This document shows, in pieces, positions 1-11,800 of a DNA stretch of 64,000 nt. The translations under genes and the position numbers were made by a program. The notes below the pieces were generated by a model. It did no database searches, was not told the DNA's origin, and was given only the letters and a program-made list of their open reading frames with translations. The stretch's first letter is position 1; each line of letters starts with the position of its first letter. The stretch is from Leucocoprinus leucothites (lineage: Eukaryota > Basidiomycota > Agaricomycetes > Agaricales > Agaricaceae): the NCBI GenBank assembly GCA_013368445.1, contig JAACJO010000009.1, positions 1,984,001 to 2,048,000 on the forward strand, given 5' to 3'.

Positions 1-51
1 CACATCCTTCGCTGCCTACGCACTTCTACACATAACCCAGACAACCCCATA

Positions 52-835
52 ATGCATTTCTCCGTCTCACGCTTTGGGGGCATCGTCACATTGGCCCTCC
101 TCACTATGGCTTCTGCCATCCCCACTGCCGAGGTCAGGGGCACCGCTGATATGACCCAGCGCGATGTTCTCTCTGACGGTCAAGTCTCCCGCCGCTCCCC
201 GGGACTTGGGGCTCGACACCTCAATGAGGAGTTTGGGGTCTCCCGCAGGGAAGAAAACTCCATCGAGCGACGACAAGCTGCCGATATAGCGAAAAGTGTC
301 GGCGGACTTATAAGCTCAATCCTTGAGCAGGTTGAACATGATAACGAGGTACGCTTTCAATTTCATCTACACCAAGCGAACACGAGCAAAGACCAACACT
401 TTTGATCATAGGGCCGAGGAAAGTTTACTCAAGACATAGTTGCAAAGGGTCGTGAACAATTCCCTGATTTCAACTGGGTGGCTTGTCACACCAAGCACGA
501 GACCCAATTCGATGGCGAACAAGGCAAGGACTGGGGACATCAACATCAAGAGTTTGATATTCAAATCGGCGGAACTATTGGGTAGGCATTGTGTATGTGT
601 TGCTGGGAATGAAGCTAATGGTTTGATAGATATGAGATCTATTGGCTGAGGAGTGGGACGTTCAGGAGGCAGGGTGATGGAGGCTATCTCAACGTGAGTT
701 GGCTCACCGGCCCCGATGTCAAATATCGATCACATACTGATAAAATATTTTGTTCTGGATCAGTGGGCTTGGTCAGGGGCTATAAGTGGAACCGAGGATA
801 ATGGTGCCACTGTCCATTTCGTTGCCCCGACCTAA
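52..835 (+). CDS. Small secreted protein with dibasic propeptide sites
   Basis: Four exons close in frame: 52-348, 412-581, 630-693, 764-835 (200 residues). The ATG is the first in the frame and is followed by a clear signal peptide (hydrophobic core about residues 9-20, ending near ASAIPTA). The next 60 residues carry several Arg-Arg pairs (SRRSP, SRREE, ERRQA) of the kind Kex2 proteases cut in the Golgi, so residues after about 75 are the likely mature protein. The mature part is compact and rich in Trp, Gly, His and Gln, with a single visible Cys and a C-terminus WAWSGAISGTEDNG followed by about ten residues. It resembles uncharacterised fungal secreted domains (possibly the DUF7888 type), but I cannot confirm this by eye. 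Function is unknown; an effector, toxin-like or cell-surface role would be guesswork. The exon model rests on splice signals only. Confidence 0.6.
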
Positions 836-2151
836 GGTGATATATGTACCTATCACCACCAACACGGCCATGCGATTGTGACTGTGATATAACAAGTTCT
901 TCTTTCCTTCTTCGTTTGACTTTTATATATCTATCCTTGACTAGTCCGAGCCTCTTCTCCCTTCCCTTGTGTTACTTGACCGAATGAACTGTTTTATGGG
1001 GTCGACCACGGCTGCATTGTAAAGCGGTCGAGCATTGCTCTACATTTCTTGTTAGTCTCGTATTCTCAGCTTGGCCTTACAAGTTTTCTTCTGCTCTCCG
1101 GGCCTCTCAAGTATCAGAGGACTAAGTTTACACGTTAATCTTCATCGTGACTGTGATCTAGACTCCTGAGCGCGAATAAGTGAAAAATCCCGCAAGTGCT
1201 CCTGAGGTGGATGCTTTGTTTCGTCAGTGCCACCTGGGTAAACTCGTTTCTGGCGCTCTATCTTGTGCAGCCAAAGGTGACCAAAACAGTCTCAATCTCC
1301 TATCGGCGTTTATGTTGACCCCCGAAGCCAGTTTGGTTGAATTAATTTGATGCTCCGATGCCATGGTCTTTTCTTTACTTGTCGAGGTCTTTTCTTACAC
1401 TTACCACTGGCTCAACAAGGTCAGATACACAGTGGTGGTCTCCTGCGTTCATGCTACTCCCAGGCTCAAGATGCATCGAGTTCTAACCAACCAGCCGGGG
1501 CAGGGCTATAGATTACTCTCTGGGTGCTCTATTCCCACAATGACGTCACAACTTAAGCTCTTGTCTAACAGTGCGCAAGTGCACAGCATTAGCGCACGAC
1601 TCACCCCGAGCCTCAATCCCAATGTTTACAGTGATTGCATCAAGTTTATCCAGGTTAAACTTCCCTCACGATGTTGTGGCAGGTTATGACGACCCGTTCC
1701 TCGCGCCTTGATGTACATCATCGAAAAGGCCGGATTTCCTTTTTCCATCGGGGATATCGAGCCACCTGTGGGTCACAAAATCCCAGAATGTGTGTGAGCT
1801 ATGAAAAGGACCTGGGCCGATGCCATATGGGGTCATTTCCTGTTCACTGGAAGTGAGTGTTGAATGGAATATCGCATAGTTTTCAGAGACGACGAATCCG
1901 GAGGCCTGATCCAAGAGGCTGCGCCGTGATCGACGTAAATGGGTATCGAGGCAACTTGAATCAATGTACATACGCAACGTTTTGAACCCAGCTCGTTTCG
2001 GTACTATCAACAAAAATCTACGCGTGAAGTATCCAAAGAGAAAATGATCAGTCACTGAGTCTGTGAAGTGCCCTTATGGTGTACGTTCAGAGCACATTCG
2101 AGTCGGTTCGGATGTCAATACTTCGAATGACCTGACCAAAGCATCCGAACT
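836..2151. other. Intergenic, no gene recognised
   Basis: This 1.3-kb stretch lies between the secreted-protein gene and the 3' end of the permease. Open frames of 108 codons at 1363-1689 (+) and 123 codons at 1684-2055 (-) exist, but neither shows a familiar motif, a signal peptide or convincing splice structure. I see no tRNA or repeat here. Confidence 0.5.
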
Positions 2152-4614
2152 CTAGATACTGGGAGATTGACCGGCAGTGAACGTCTTCCGGAAAACCCAG
2201 CGCGAAACACCGTCTTCTTGCAGTGCATAGACTCGCTCTAGTCGATAACCCTTTCTCTTGGGAAGCCAAGTGCCCCAAATGTACCAATATGTAAGCCCGA
2301 CAAGCGATACAGCGAATGCTGCAACTGAGTGGGACTAGGTAAAAGAATACAAGTTAAGAAACCCTTTAAAAGTGATATTAAACGATCAGTTCACTTACCC
2401 AGTATGGCAATTTTTCATAGGTTCTGGAGCCCGATGCCGGAGGCATGAGGGGAACGACGATGAGGAACATATTGGCAATAAAAAAGAGCACGACCACGAG
2501 TTTCGGAGACCTGAACGGTGGATTCCAATTCCAGGCTGTTTGGTAAGCCTTTGTGTGTAAGAGCAGTAGGCCGACCCCCACGAAAACGTTGATAAGAGTA
2601 GAACAATTCGAAGATACTATCAGAAAAAATCAGGTCACAGTGTCTGGGACAATAATAAATGCGATTAAACTCACGGCTTATCAAGAAGAGGTATGCATCG
2701 CCCGGTGGGACTGCGAACAAGAATATCGTTGAGATTGTGAACTGAAGGAGTAAACCAGGAAGTGGGGCGTCGAACGGCTTGTTACTGGCGAAAAACGAGG
2801 CGAACGGAAGAATCCCTTCTCTGCCTAATTCCTGAATTACTAGAATGATATAAGTTCACAAGCGTTCTGTCGATTGCCTGGCTGGAACCTTACCTCTGCC
2901 TTGAGCGAATTGACCTGCGAGAAGGTTACCCAAAGTTGAAAGGGCAATGAATGCGCTCAGGGCCTGTGATCAATCATAAGGCTGGTGCATAAATCGACTA
3001 ATCACCAGAACTCACTCTTTCGGTCGTAGGGCCATATAGGTTGCGGAAATACAACGCCCTGGGGATCGTCCTTTAATGAGTGCACCAGTTCAATACATCG
3101 TGAACTCACGCAATGATCCTACGGCTACTTAAAATGTCCGTCTTAGACACGACGGCAAAATATGCAACGTTAATGAGCATGTATACTGCACTTACACCGA
3201 ACATAGCGATGGGCGCTGCACGTTTGATCGTTCGTACGGGGTCCTTGATCTCCGATAGAGCATAGTTTGCATTCGAATAACCCGTAAATGACCTGTTGAT
3301 TCTATCACATTGACTTCTTTCAAGCGAAACCCGAGCACTTACCATATTACAGCATATAAACCGGCAACAAATGCGTTTGCGCCTGTACCAGAACCCTCCC
3401 AAAGCTTGTCCCACTGATAGTTATTCGGCTTTTCATAACCATCGCGTAATTGAAAGCCAGGTATACCAAGAAGAGATAAAAGACCCGAGCCGACGACCAA
3501 AGTCAAAACGACGAGTTTGAACATCCCGAGTGTATTTTGGATTCGAAGACCCCATTTCCAAGTCGTCCCGTGGATGAAACAGAGGAAAGATAGACAGCAG
3601 AAAGCAACTAGCCGAGTATTGAGCCAAGTCGGTGGGAGACCAGCGGCATGTAGCAAATCTGGAATAGCCAGTAGTGAGTATATAGTGCATTCCAAATCTT
3701 GGGAAATTTAAGTTACTGACATTCACTGAAAACCACGCTATTAGCGGTTGAAGTCCCCTGAAGTGAGCTTGTCAGTTATACAAAAAGCGAGCCAAAAGTA
3801 ATGAAATCTCACAGTGATCATGGCATAAACAGTGAATACACAGGTCATTAAAAACTTGGGACGTCGATAAATAAATTCGAGGTAGTTCTTTTCTCCTCCG
3901 CTTCTAGGAAGGCCCTATAAGTGGTTGAGTAAGTAGACATACGCGAATGAACTGCATGAAATGATCTTACCGTTCCTAGCTCAATATAGACAGCCGTCCC
4001 AAGAGCCGCGATAAGAGAACCAACGAGCCACATTACAAGGGCAACACCGACGCTCCCAGCAGATCGCAGGATGTTGCTCGGAGTAGCATAGATTCTAGAG
4101 CTCGGGTATAAAAATAATGGCCGAAAAGGCTGAACGCAAGACCTCACCCAGTCCCAATAACTCGATTGAATATCAAGAAACCAGCACTCAGTGTTCCTAA
4201 AATGTGATAAGCATTTGCAAATAAAATATGGTCGGTAATAAGAGATTCGACTTACCGAGACGACGCTTCTCCTTCGGAACGTTGTCAAACAACTCTCCGT
4301 GCCTCGTATTCTAACAATGGAGGCCAATATGGGGTCAGATGCTAACCTTACCCATTGAACAGACGACGTACGTGTCTGTCAAGAGGTTCACCAGAACTGG
4401 TACCATAGTCTGGTGCAGAACCCAGCAAGGGTTCGGACTCGACTCCTGCTGTGTCTTGATTGTTCACTCCCATATCATGAGAGTAAATGGAGTGAATGAC
4501 TGGATGCCCGGTGATGAATGGGCGGAAGCCGGAGCTTGAAGGCAAAGATCCGTTGTATGTTGGTCCCGTGGGAACGAGTACAGGATTCTCCTTTTTTGGC
4601 GATACAGCCGACAT
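2152..4614 (-). CDS. MUP1-type amino acid (methionine) permease
   Basis: Multi-exon gene read right to left. It should encode a 12-TM APC-superfamily plasma-membrane transporter of the L-type/high-affinity methionine permease (Mup1) branch. The N-terminal cytosolic tail of about 88 residues (4614-4348) contains PLLGSAPDYG. It is followed by an exon with FDNVPKEKRRLG, then TM1 with the substrate-site signature GTGIYATPSNILRSAGSVG (4150-4050), and the segment GLPRSGGEKNYLEFIYRRPK typical of this branch. Later exons give SFTGYSNANYALSEIKDPVR (TM6 region) and NPPFRSPKLVVVLFFIANM. The final exon ends GTWLPKRKGYRLERVYALQ, closing at TAG 2154-2152. About a dozen short introns interrupt it and no disabling lesion is evident. 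Lysines in the N-tail could be ubiquitin sites for endocytosis, as in yeast Mup1 (inference). Substrate specificity is not readable from sequence. Confidence 0.88.
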
Positions 4615-4975
4615 TAAAGCACAAGTACATATTCACTATCACCAACAAGATGCCTTTCCAATCGTGAATAAGAAGACAACATTATACAAAGCTCAATGTT
4701 CAATGACGACCCGACCTCAATTTTGATATGAACAATAAATGGGCAATATTTACTGCTAAGTACCCTTTCAGAGAACACTTCGGTCGCAGCAATATTCATC
4801 CTAATAACCCTACGCTTCCGAAAGTTGATCCAGAGAAGATATTCAACCACTCCATCTTCCCTGATTAATGACACGCATTCCATTTCACACAAGTATCAGG
4901 TATATATCCAGAAAGACATCAAATCTGCAGCACCCCGCATGTATATCCTTCTCTCCACCTCCCCAATCGTATAAT
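4615..4975. other. Intergenic between divergent/convergent ends
   Basis: The stretch holds the upstream region of the permease (5' end at 4614) and the downstream region of the muconate-cyclase-like gene. I see no coding or repeat structure. Confidence 0.5.
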
Positions 4976-5311
4976 TCAAACCAACCAAATTGCATGACTC
5001 CCACCCCTCATCCTCTCCATACCCTCGCCCTCACTCACACCCATGTCCACATCCTCAACAGGGGGACGTTCAGGCCACTCAGCAATCACATGGACACCTT
5101 GCTTCCCCCATCCACCCCATTCCAGAATCTTGACACCACCCACAGAAGAAGTCAAATCCGATCCAGCTGCTGTAGACTCATCGTCATCCGTGAGCAAAAT
5201 CCACACTCCCTCATCATCTTCCTGCCACTCCTCCGAGTCGTTCTTGGTCCGATTTGCTCCGAACGAGAAATGCGCCTGTTTATGAGGTAAAGTGCCAAAG
5301 TCGTTATCATT

Positions 5312-5347
<36 letters not shown>

Positions 5348-6656
5348 ATCATCTTCCGCGATGGCATCCTCGTCGAACAGCCGGTTCGCTAGCGGGATCT
5401 TGCGCTTGGTTAATAAATCAATTGCGTTCGCTTTTCCACCTGAGCTAGCAGTCTCGTATCTGATTTCCACCTCCAAAGGACGCCCTTTCTCATCCTTCTG
5501 GCCTTTATCCGCAAAGTAACCTTCCTCATCCAGCGCGAATATTGATAACCACCCACGTGTGGCAGGCGTGCTACCACGCGTTGTTGTGAAGAGCGCATAG
5601 GGTGAAGGACGAGCATGAGTTGGTGGTGCAAGCATGAGCGTGTCGCCTCGGAATTGCTTCAGGTCCCCCGAGGTAAGGTGGCTAGGAAGGAGAGATCGAG
5701 AGCTGATGTATCTGAGAGTGGGTAAAGGAGTCACATTATTGGGAGCTGTGATTTCGTATAGATCTACGAAGTTGGCTGCATTGTGATATAGCGGTTAGCA
5801 AAGATATAGAATTTAAAAAAAAACAGGGTACGAACAATGTTCCGTCACACAGTAGAGGATCCTCCCATTCGGATGCACCTTGACATGCCGTGGTCCATCG
5901 TGAGCCTTGGAGCCACGAGGTGAAGGGGACGATGAAATGTGGCTAAGTTCTCCAGAAACCACGTTGCGTGAGTAAACCTCAATTGAATCCGTCCCCAAAA
6001 CAGGTACAAAAGTCAATGAATACTCAGGAGTTGACGTTGACTCAACTCCATGAGAGCCATATCGCTGCAGGGAGAACGCTGTGTGTGAGAAACATTGACT
6101 GCACTACAGCGGATAAAAGATGTTGCCACCCACCAGCGCTACACGCGTTTTATCAGCCTGAGGTAATTCGGCCTCGGGGACGAACAGGATCTCTTGTGTT
6201 TTCTGTCCAAAACTGCCTGTACTTTTATCAACGAGGTGGACCTCTCCTGTAGGACCTCCGACAGAGTATATGTGAGTGAACGGGGGCGGAATGTCAATGT
6301 AGGACGAAGTGGCAGCTTTGAGGCGTTAATGTGAGTTGCAAGACCAATCCCTGTCGAGTTAAACTGGCGTACATACTTATAGGTACGGTATTCAGATGTG
6401 ATATTCTCCATGGCTCAGAGGTGGAACGTTGGAGAACCCAGCTCTGCAGAGATGGTGGTTGGGCCCAGCTTGTTGTGAAGATCCGGTCCTTATGTTGGTT
6501 CGTGGCTAAGTATTGATGGGGACCGGACGTCGAGATAGTTTGTACATGATGTATCGTCCGGCGAGCTGGGTCAAAAGCCAGTAGAAAGAGAGAAAGCGAG
6601 CGAAAAGACCCAGAAATGAAGTGGAATATATGTGAGGACGTTGTGGGTGAGCTCAT
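4976..6656 (-). CDS. Carboxy-cis,cis-muconate cyclase-like beta-propeller
   Basis: Four exons close exactly: complement of 6656-6377, 6315-6134, 6064-5836, 5775-4976 (496 residues). The fold is the seven-bladed lactonase/3-carboxymuconate-lactonizing enzyme (CMLE) family, which in fungi converts 3-carboxy-cis,cis-muconate in the protocatechuate branch of the beta-ketoadipate pathway. Diagnostic stretches are GPRHVKVHPNGRILYCVTEH (residues 211-230) and ETASSGGKANAIDLL. Arg213 and Glu229 keep the 16-residue spacing of the active-site Arg196/Glu212 of the Neurospora enzyme (recalled from the literature). The start was chosen at the first ATG, before SSPTTSSHIF. An Asp/Glu run of about 20 residues near residues 366-386 is encoded by a GTCCTC/GACGAG hexamer repeat and is an unusual insertion. 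The protein is longer than the classical enzyme of about 370 residues. Many fungal relatives have no proven activity, so the exact reaction is uncertain. Confidence 0.82.
5311..5352. repeat. Coding hexanucleotide repeat (Asp-Glu run)
   Basis: Tandem copies of CCTCGT (GACGAG on the coding strand) lie inside the muconate-cyclase-like gene and encode alternating Asp and Glu. This is a likely slippage-prone microsatellite in a surface loop of the propeller. Confidence 0.8.
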
Positions 6657-8196
6657 ATTCGCTGATTGATCGCAGCTTGCCAGGGGCACTATAAGTTTGG
6701 TTGTATTTATACAAACATGACTTGCAAGCTATTTGAAGTATCCTCGAATACGACAATGCTTTCTGCGCCATATGGCAGTGAAACTTGCAGTGATAACTTG
6801 TGCAGGTGCGGTCCAATGGGCGGGTCGATATTGAAAACTCGATAAGCCTGTTATGGCTTCGCACTTTGCTGGAATAGTCATGACGTCATGCAGGCGTCTA
6901 TCAACTGCAGATCACACAGGCGCCCATTGCAGATCACTTGTTGTACAAACGAGAACATTGTGGGAGAAAAATACAAGTCTACAGGGCTACGCCTAAGAAA
7001 ATCCGTGCGCGGGTGCATCAAAAAACCCAGTGGGAAAAAGCTACCGCAGGCAAAGTCGAAAGTGAAGAGGCTGTAGGGAGGAGAGCTGTCAGCATACAAC
7101 AACCCTACAAACCAGCAGCCAACAGAAAGCAGCCAGCTAGTCGTGAGATAGTGTACATGAACATGAAGAAGTAAATCTACCCCGGCCTCCAGTCCAAATC
7201 ACCCTTATCAGGTCGTACATCGCCGAGTCGCCGCTGAAGTCGTCGAGGTTGTTGTCGAGAAACGCCACACACAGCAGAGCCTAATCCGCCGCCAGAGCTC
7301 ATGCTTCCGCAGAACTCTTTTGACAGATCCCAACGCCCGGGAAGGTGACCTACCATAGTCTGCCTCCCCACTCATACAAGTGCGCAGCCCCCGTCATATC
7401 CATATTCTGGAACAGGGAGTCGTACATCACTTGAGAGGTGCCGTTATGTTGTTGTCATCTTTTGACTGGCACACAAACTTCAGGCGCACCGGGTCCGCGC
7501 AGGAGTCCCGAGTGTCCATGTGGGCCAACGCACAATCACCTGGTCACACCCCCTACGGGCGATCTCTGGTGGGATGCTACTGTGCGGAGGGTGGGGCGAG
7601 AGGCGGGTAGTGGTTCGGCTAGGTGTGTGTGGTGTCTTGTGCCGTGGTCATTGTCCGGGTCGATCTCAACTTTGTGTACCTGAGAATAAGTATAAGTGAA
7701 TGGTCACTCGGGAGCGGAGGAGGCGCACTGCTAGTCGTCGAGGATCAAAAGAGCATCGCAGATCTTTGTTTAATCCAGCAGCTTTTATGTTTTGCATAAA
7801 TTTGGATATGTTTTGGTGCCCTGTCAGCCTCGCGGGTACGCGTCGAAAATGAGGTGAACATACCGCTTTTGGAATATTGGTGGCTGTTTTGGGAGACGAA
7901 GTCCACAAAATCTCATGGACCCACAAAACTTGTGGTGATGGGTCGCTACGCAAGAGCACATAGCGATACGAGTCCTTACTTACAGGGCTACATAATCACC
8001 ATAATATAATCCATCCTGGGTTGATAAGAACGTATGAACGATCCCCTTAAGCGGTCCAATTGTTTGTGGCCAGCCGCTAAACACGGCTCGCCACAGGTGG
8101 TGCATGAGACGACCGAACTCAGGGCTAAATTCAGGACAGTGGCCGAGTAGAGCCTAATTAGGAGGGGCGATATGAGAAGGAATGAACGTTGCTTCG
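6657..8196. other. Intergenic, flank of the retrotransposon
   Basis: Open frames here are short (at most about 97 codons) and match nothing I recognise. The part 7180-7680 is GC- and CpG-richer than its surroundings and might be a gene remnant, but no motif supports that. The last bases, 8192-8196, are the left copy of the copia target-site duplication. Confidence 0.4.
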
Positions 8197-8570
8197 TGTT
8201 GAATCACGTGCGCGTTTACACGCTGCTATGTTCGTGTTCACTCTCAATTATGATATATGCATTCTATTATTAGATACCACTATGTTTACGCACCGATGCT
8301 TCGTGCGGACTATACATGTTTTACTATACGTTTTACCTGTACCCTTTACCACCTCGAAATGATGGTGTAATACCCTCTTTATAGTAGAAATTATTCGAAC
8401 ACTTTAGTATAAATACCCTGTATTTCTTTCGATATTTCTCAGTCAATTCTATACTCTCAGTTGCAACTACTACCTCGAACATACTCCCATAACAGACTAA
8501 CTGCCTAGTAAAGTGAGTTCTGACCTCGTTGTCTACCTTCACCGCTACACTCCCCGTTGCTGCTTCGACA
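8197..8570 (+). repeat. 5' LTR of the copia element
   Basis: 374 bp, TG...CA ends, 98% identical to the right LTR. A TATA-like TATAAATA at 8408-8415 is a plausible U3 promoter element, with transcription probably starting in the following 30-60 bases. Confidence 0.96.
8408..8415 (+). promoter_or_regulatory. TATA-like box in the 5' LTR
   Basis: TATAAATA sits in the middle of the LTR and is repeated identically in the right LTR at 14435-14442. Its use as the element promoter is inferred from position. Confidence 0.5.
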
Positions 8571-8582
8571 GGTTATGGGCCC
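8571..8582 (+). other. Primer-binding site, half-tRNA type
   Basis: GGTTATGGGCCC follows the left LTR directly. It does not resemble the complement of a tRNA 3' end. It is close to the complement of the anticodon stem-loop of initiator tRNA-Met (loop containing CAT). That suggests priming by a 5' half of tRNA-iMet, the mode known for Drosophila copia and Candida Tca5. The assignment is by similarity, not by comparison with this organism's tRNA. Confidence 0.6.
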
Positions 8583-8829
8583 CGATCGCCAGCTTGATAT
8601 CACACTAGCCGACTAGCTCGCTATGCTTGATGTCTGAGAAGGACTAGATCGACCTGTTATGGGAAGGCCGCTTCTCAGTGCCACCGCTGTACCTTGTAAA
8701 GGGCCCAGCATCCCTTCTCATTTCTGTGTCTTACCCTAGCCCTTAGGCGATTTGGGTTCGAAACCTTGCTCAATTAGCACATCACTGCTGCTTCTAATGA
8801 ACAACGTTGATTGACGACTTCTTTTCAGA

Positions 8830-11800
8830 ATGTCTTCTATCAACAATGGAGCTTCTCGCGTCCCAATCCTTCAAGGCCCCCAGAACTACCAGTTTTGGTC
8901 CATGAGGATGCAGGGATACCTTTCTATGATCACGACCCCTGGAACCCCTCTTACGGGTTGGACTGTCACAACTGGCATGGTCCCTCCGCTCCCACCTCTT
9001 GTCACTCCAGTAATGGATGCAGACAATAATGTCACAAATGCTGCAGAAGCTGCCGCTTCCCATGTGCTTCGTACTGAGGAAGAGCGATGAAGGAACTTTC
9101 TTGAACAATCTGTGATCGGCATGCTTATCCAAGCTGTCCCAGATTCCATGCTCCACTTGATTGTCCAAGGAGATCCCACCACCACTTGGGATGAACTCCA
9201 ATGCCTTTACGGCACCCAAGGTCCTGCATCAGTTTATGGCGACTTCATCTGCGCCGTCTCCTGGTCTCTCCCCGGAAACACGGATCTGGCTCAGTCCATC
9301 GCTGAGCTCAAATCTTTATTCAATCGGATTGAAGGCGCGACTGCACGACTTCCCGAGGTGATCCGTGCCATGATTCTGCTTTGCACTGTCCCACAAGGGA
9401 TGGAAACCTTAGCGCAGTCAATCCTTGCAAACCAAACGCAAATGTCCCAACTCACATGGGATCTGGTCTGTAGCGCCATCCAGGCTGCTTGGTCCCAGAA
9501 GATGACTGCTTCCGCTTCTCGCGCTGGCCGCTCCAACGGCCAATGGCAGCAGAACCAGAACCCCGGCAATCAACAACACCAGGGGCAAGGACAACAACAA
9601 GGGCCATTTTGATCACAGCCCCAGCAGCAGCCACAGCAGCAGCAGCCTTCTAATCAGGGCGCTGGCCAGAAGCCTGGTAACCCCCAATCTGGCAATCCCG
9701 GCGGAGATGGCAAAAAAGGAAAACGCGGTAAGAGAGGAGGCAAAAAAGGCAAGGGTGCTGCTAATGAAGCTGCAACCGATGCCAACACCTCCAACTCCTC
9801 TGGAGTCACCACCGTCGCTCCTCAATATGGCGCTTCCAGTGCCATCAGTTTCGCTGCCCCCACTATCACTAACCGTCCTCTCCTCGTGAACCAGATCGCC
9901 TCGCTGGCAGAACCGGCTAACGCAAGCCCTTCGTCATCCACACGCCACCTTGTTGCAGAAGCGTGAAAGAATACACCGCGGCTTCAGGAGCGAATCTCCG
10001 AATCTCCTCAGTCCAAGGGATATTGTCGCAGAAGCTCGAAAGCTACCAAGGATAAAGTGCTAAAGATTTGGGATGAAAGGCTCGCCGACCTTGCAGTTGA
10101 AGCCGAAACGACGGGCTCCATTATCAAGGAAATCCCTTATTATGGAGGAGATATGGACGAATGCCCACTGTCGCCGAGGATGACACCTCCGGCTGATCCG
10201 ATGCTCGAATCCGACTCCGAGGAGGAGGATTCTGACAGGTGGACTTCTGGGTTGTGGACAACGCAAGTCTTTTCTTCTATCTCTGATTGGATTAACACTA
10301 ATACGGTGATGCCACAGCACGACCGAGAAGGGGCCTGTCGCCTCACTCGAGCCCGCTCCCATGTGAGCGCTCCTGGCCATGCTGAACATTTTTGCGGACT
10401 AGTTACGTCGTCTCTGGCTCCTGTATATACATGCTTTGTATCGCGCACTATTTCGGTCGCCCCTGTGGGGCTGTTATTAAACTGTGATTTGACCTCTGTG
10501 CTGCGCTGTGTGAATCTGTCTAAGTGTGAGAAAGCTCTATGTTGCCACTGTAAGGGAAAGAAAGCACCTTCATGGGCTGCTTCTTGGATTCTTGATTCAG
10601 GTGCTTCCGCACATTTCACACCCTATTTGGATGATTTTTCTACAATCAAAATGGGGAAATTCGGTGAAATTCAGACAGCTAACAAGAACGCTCCCCTATC
10701 TATATCGGGTCGAGGCACTGTCTTGATCGAACACGAGATCCATGATAACGGAAAAACGATCACTGCGAAGACTTCATTGTCTCCTGTGTTCTATGTAAAG
10801 GGTATGCACAATCGCCTCATGTCTGCCAGTCAACTCCTGGAATCCGGGTTGCGCAGCAAGGCCGATAAACATGGTACTATCTTTTGGGATGAGTCAGGCA
10901 ATGCTGTTTTGTCAGCAGCTCCTCGCTCTGAGTGGCAGCCTATGCTACAAACGGTAAGATGTCAAATTGTACATTCGAATGCTTCGAGCCACGTCGCTCA
11001 GCATCCTGACTATAATATCTGGCATCAATGTTTAGGACATCCGTCTAATCGCATGTTGAGCAAAACTACCGACTCTATGCTGAATGGACCTCAGGTTTCA
11101 ATTCCCAATCATTCGCGCCCTTGTCCAGGCTGCATGAAAGGGAAGATGCACCAGAAACCCTTTAACGATAACCCAATTCGGGCAAAAGAAGCCTTTGAGC
11201 ACGTTCACAGTGATCTCTTTGAGCTCCCCATCGTATCTTATCACAAGTACAAATGGGTCATGACCTTATTGGACGATTACTCCTCATTTGCCCACGTGGT
11301 GCTTCTGCGATCAAAAGCTGAAGCAGCTCCCCACATGGTTGAGCTTCTAACTTACGTTCAGAACCAATTTGGCAAATCGATTCATCGATTTACATCCGAT
11401 CGAGGAGGAGAATTCGTAGCAGGTACCCTGCAAGATTATCTTAGGGTGAAAGGGATTGAATTCACACCGAGTGCATCCCGCATCCATCAACAGAACAGGC
11501 GAGCAGAAAGATTGAATCGAACACTGCATGAGAAGGCGCAAGCCATGCGACTTCACGCGTGTCTTCCAGATTCATGGTGGGATTTCGCGATTAACACCGC
11601 AACCCATATCTACAATCGCACATTGATGAACCACATCCAATGGAAAACTCCTTTTGAGTTAGTACATGAACATAAACCTGACATCAGTCACCTATGAGTA
11701 TTCGGTTGTGCTGCATATGTGTTCCTTCCGGACGAAATGCACCCGAATAAATTATCTGCAAAATCTGAACTGATGATCTTCGTTGGATATGATTGGGAGA

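Noticed and set aside
1684..2055. 123-codon minus-strand frame as a gene
   Set aside because: No recognisable motif, no splice context, and overlap with another chance frame on the plus strand.
7177..7690. CpG-rich block as a decayed gene
   Set aside because: No frame gives a recognisable protein segment on either strand.
8740..8780. GGGTTCGAAACC in the copia leader as a tRNA T-arm
   Set aside because: No matching acceptor, D or anticodon arms nearby.
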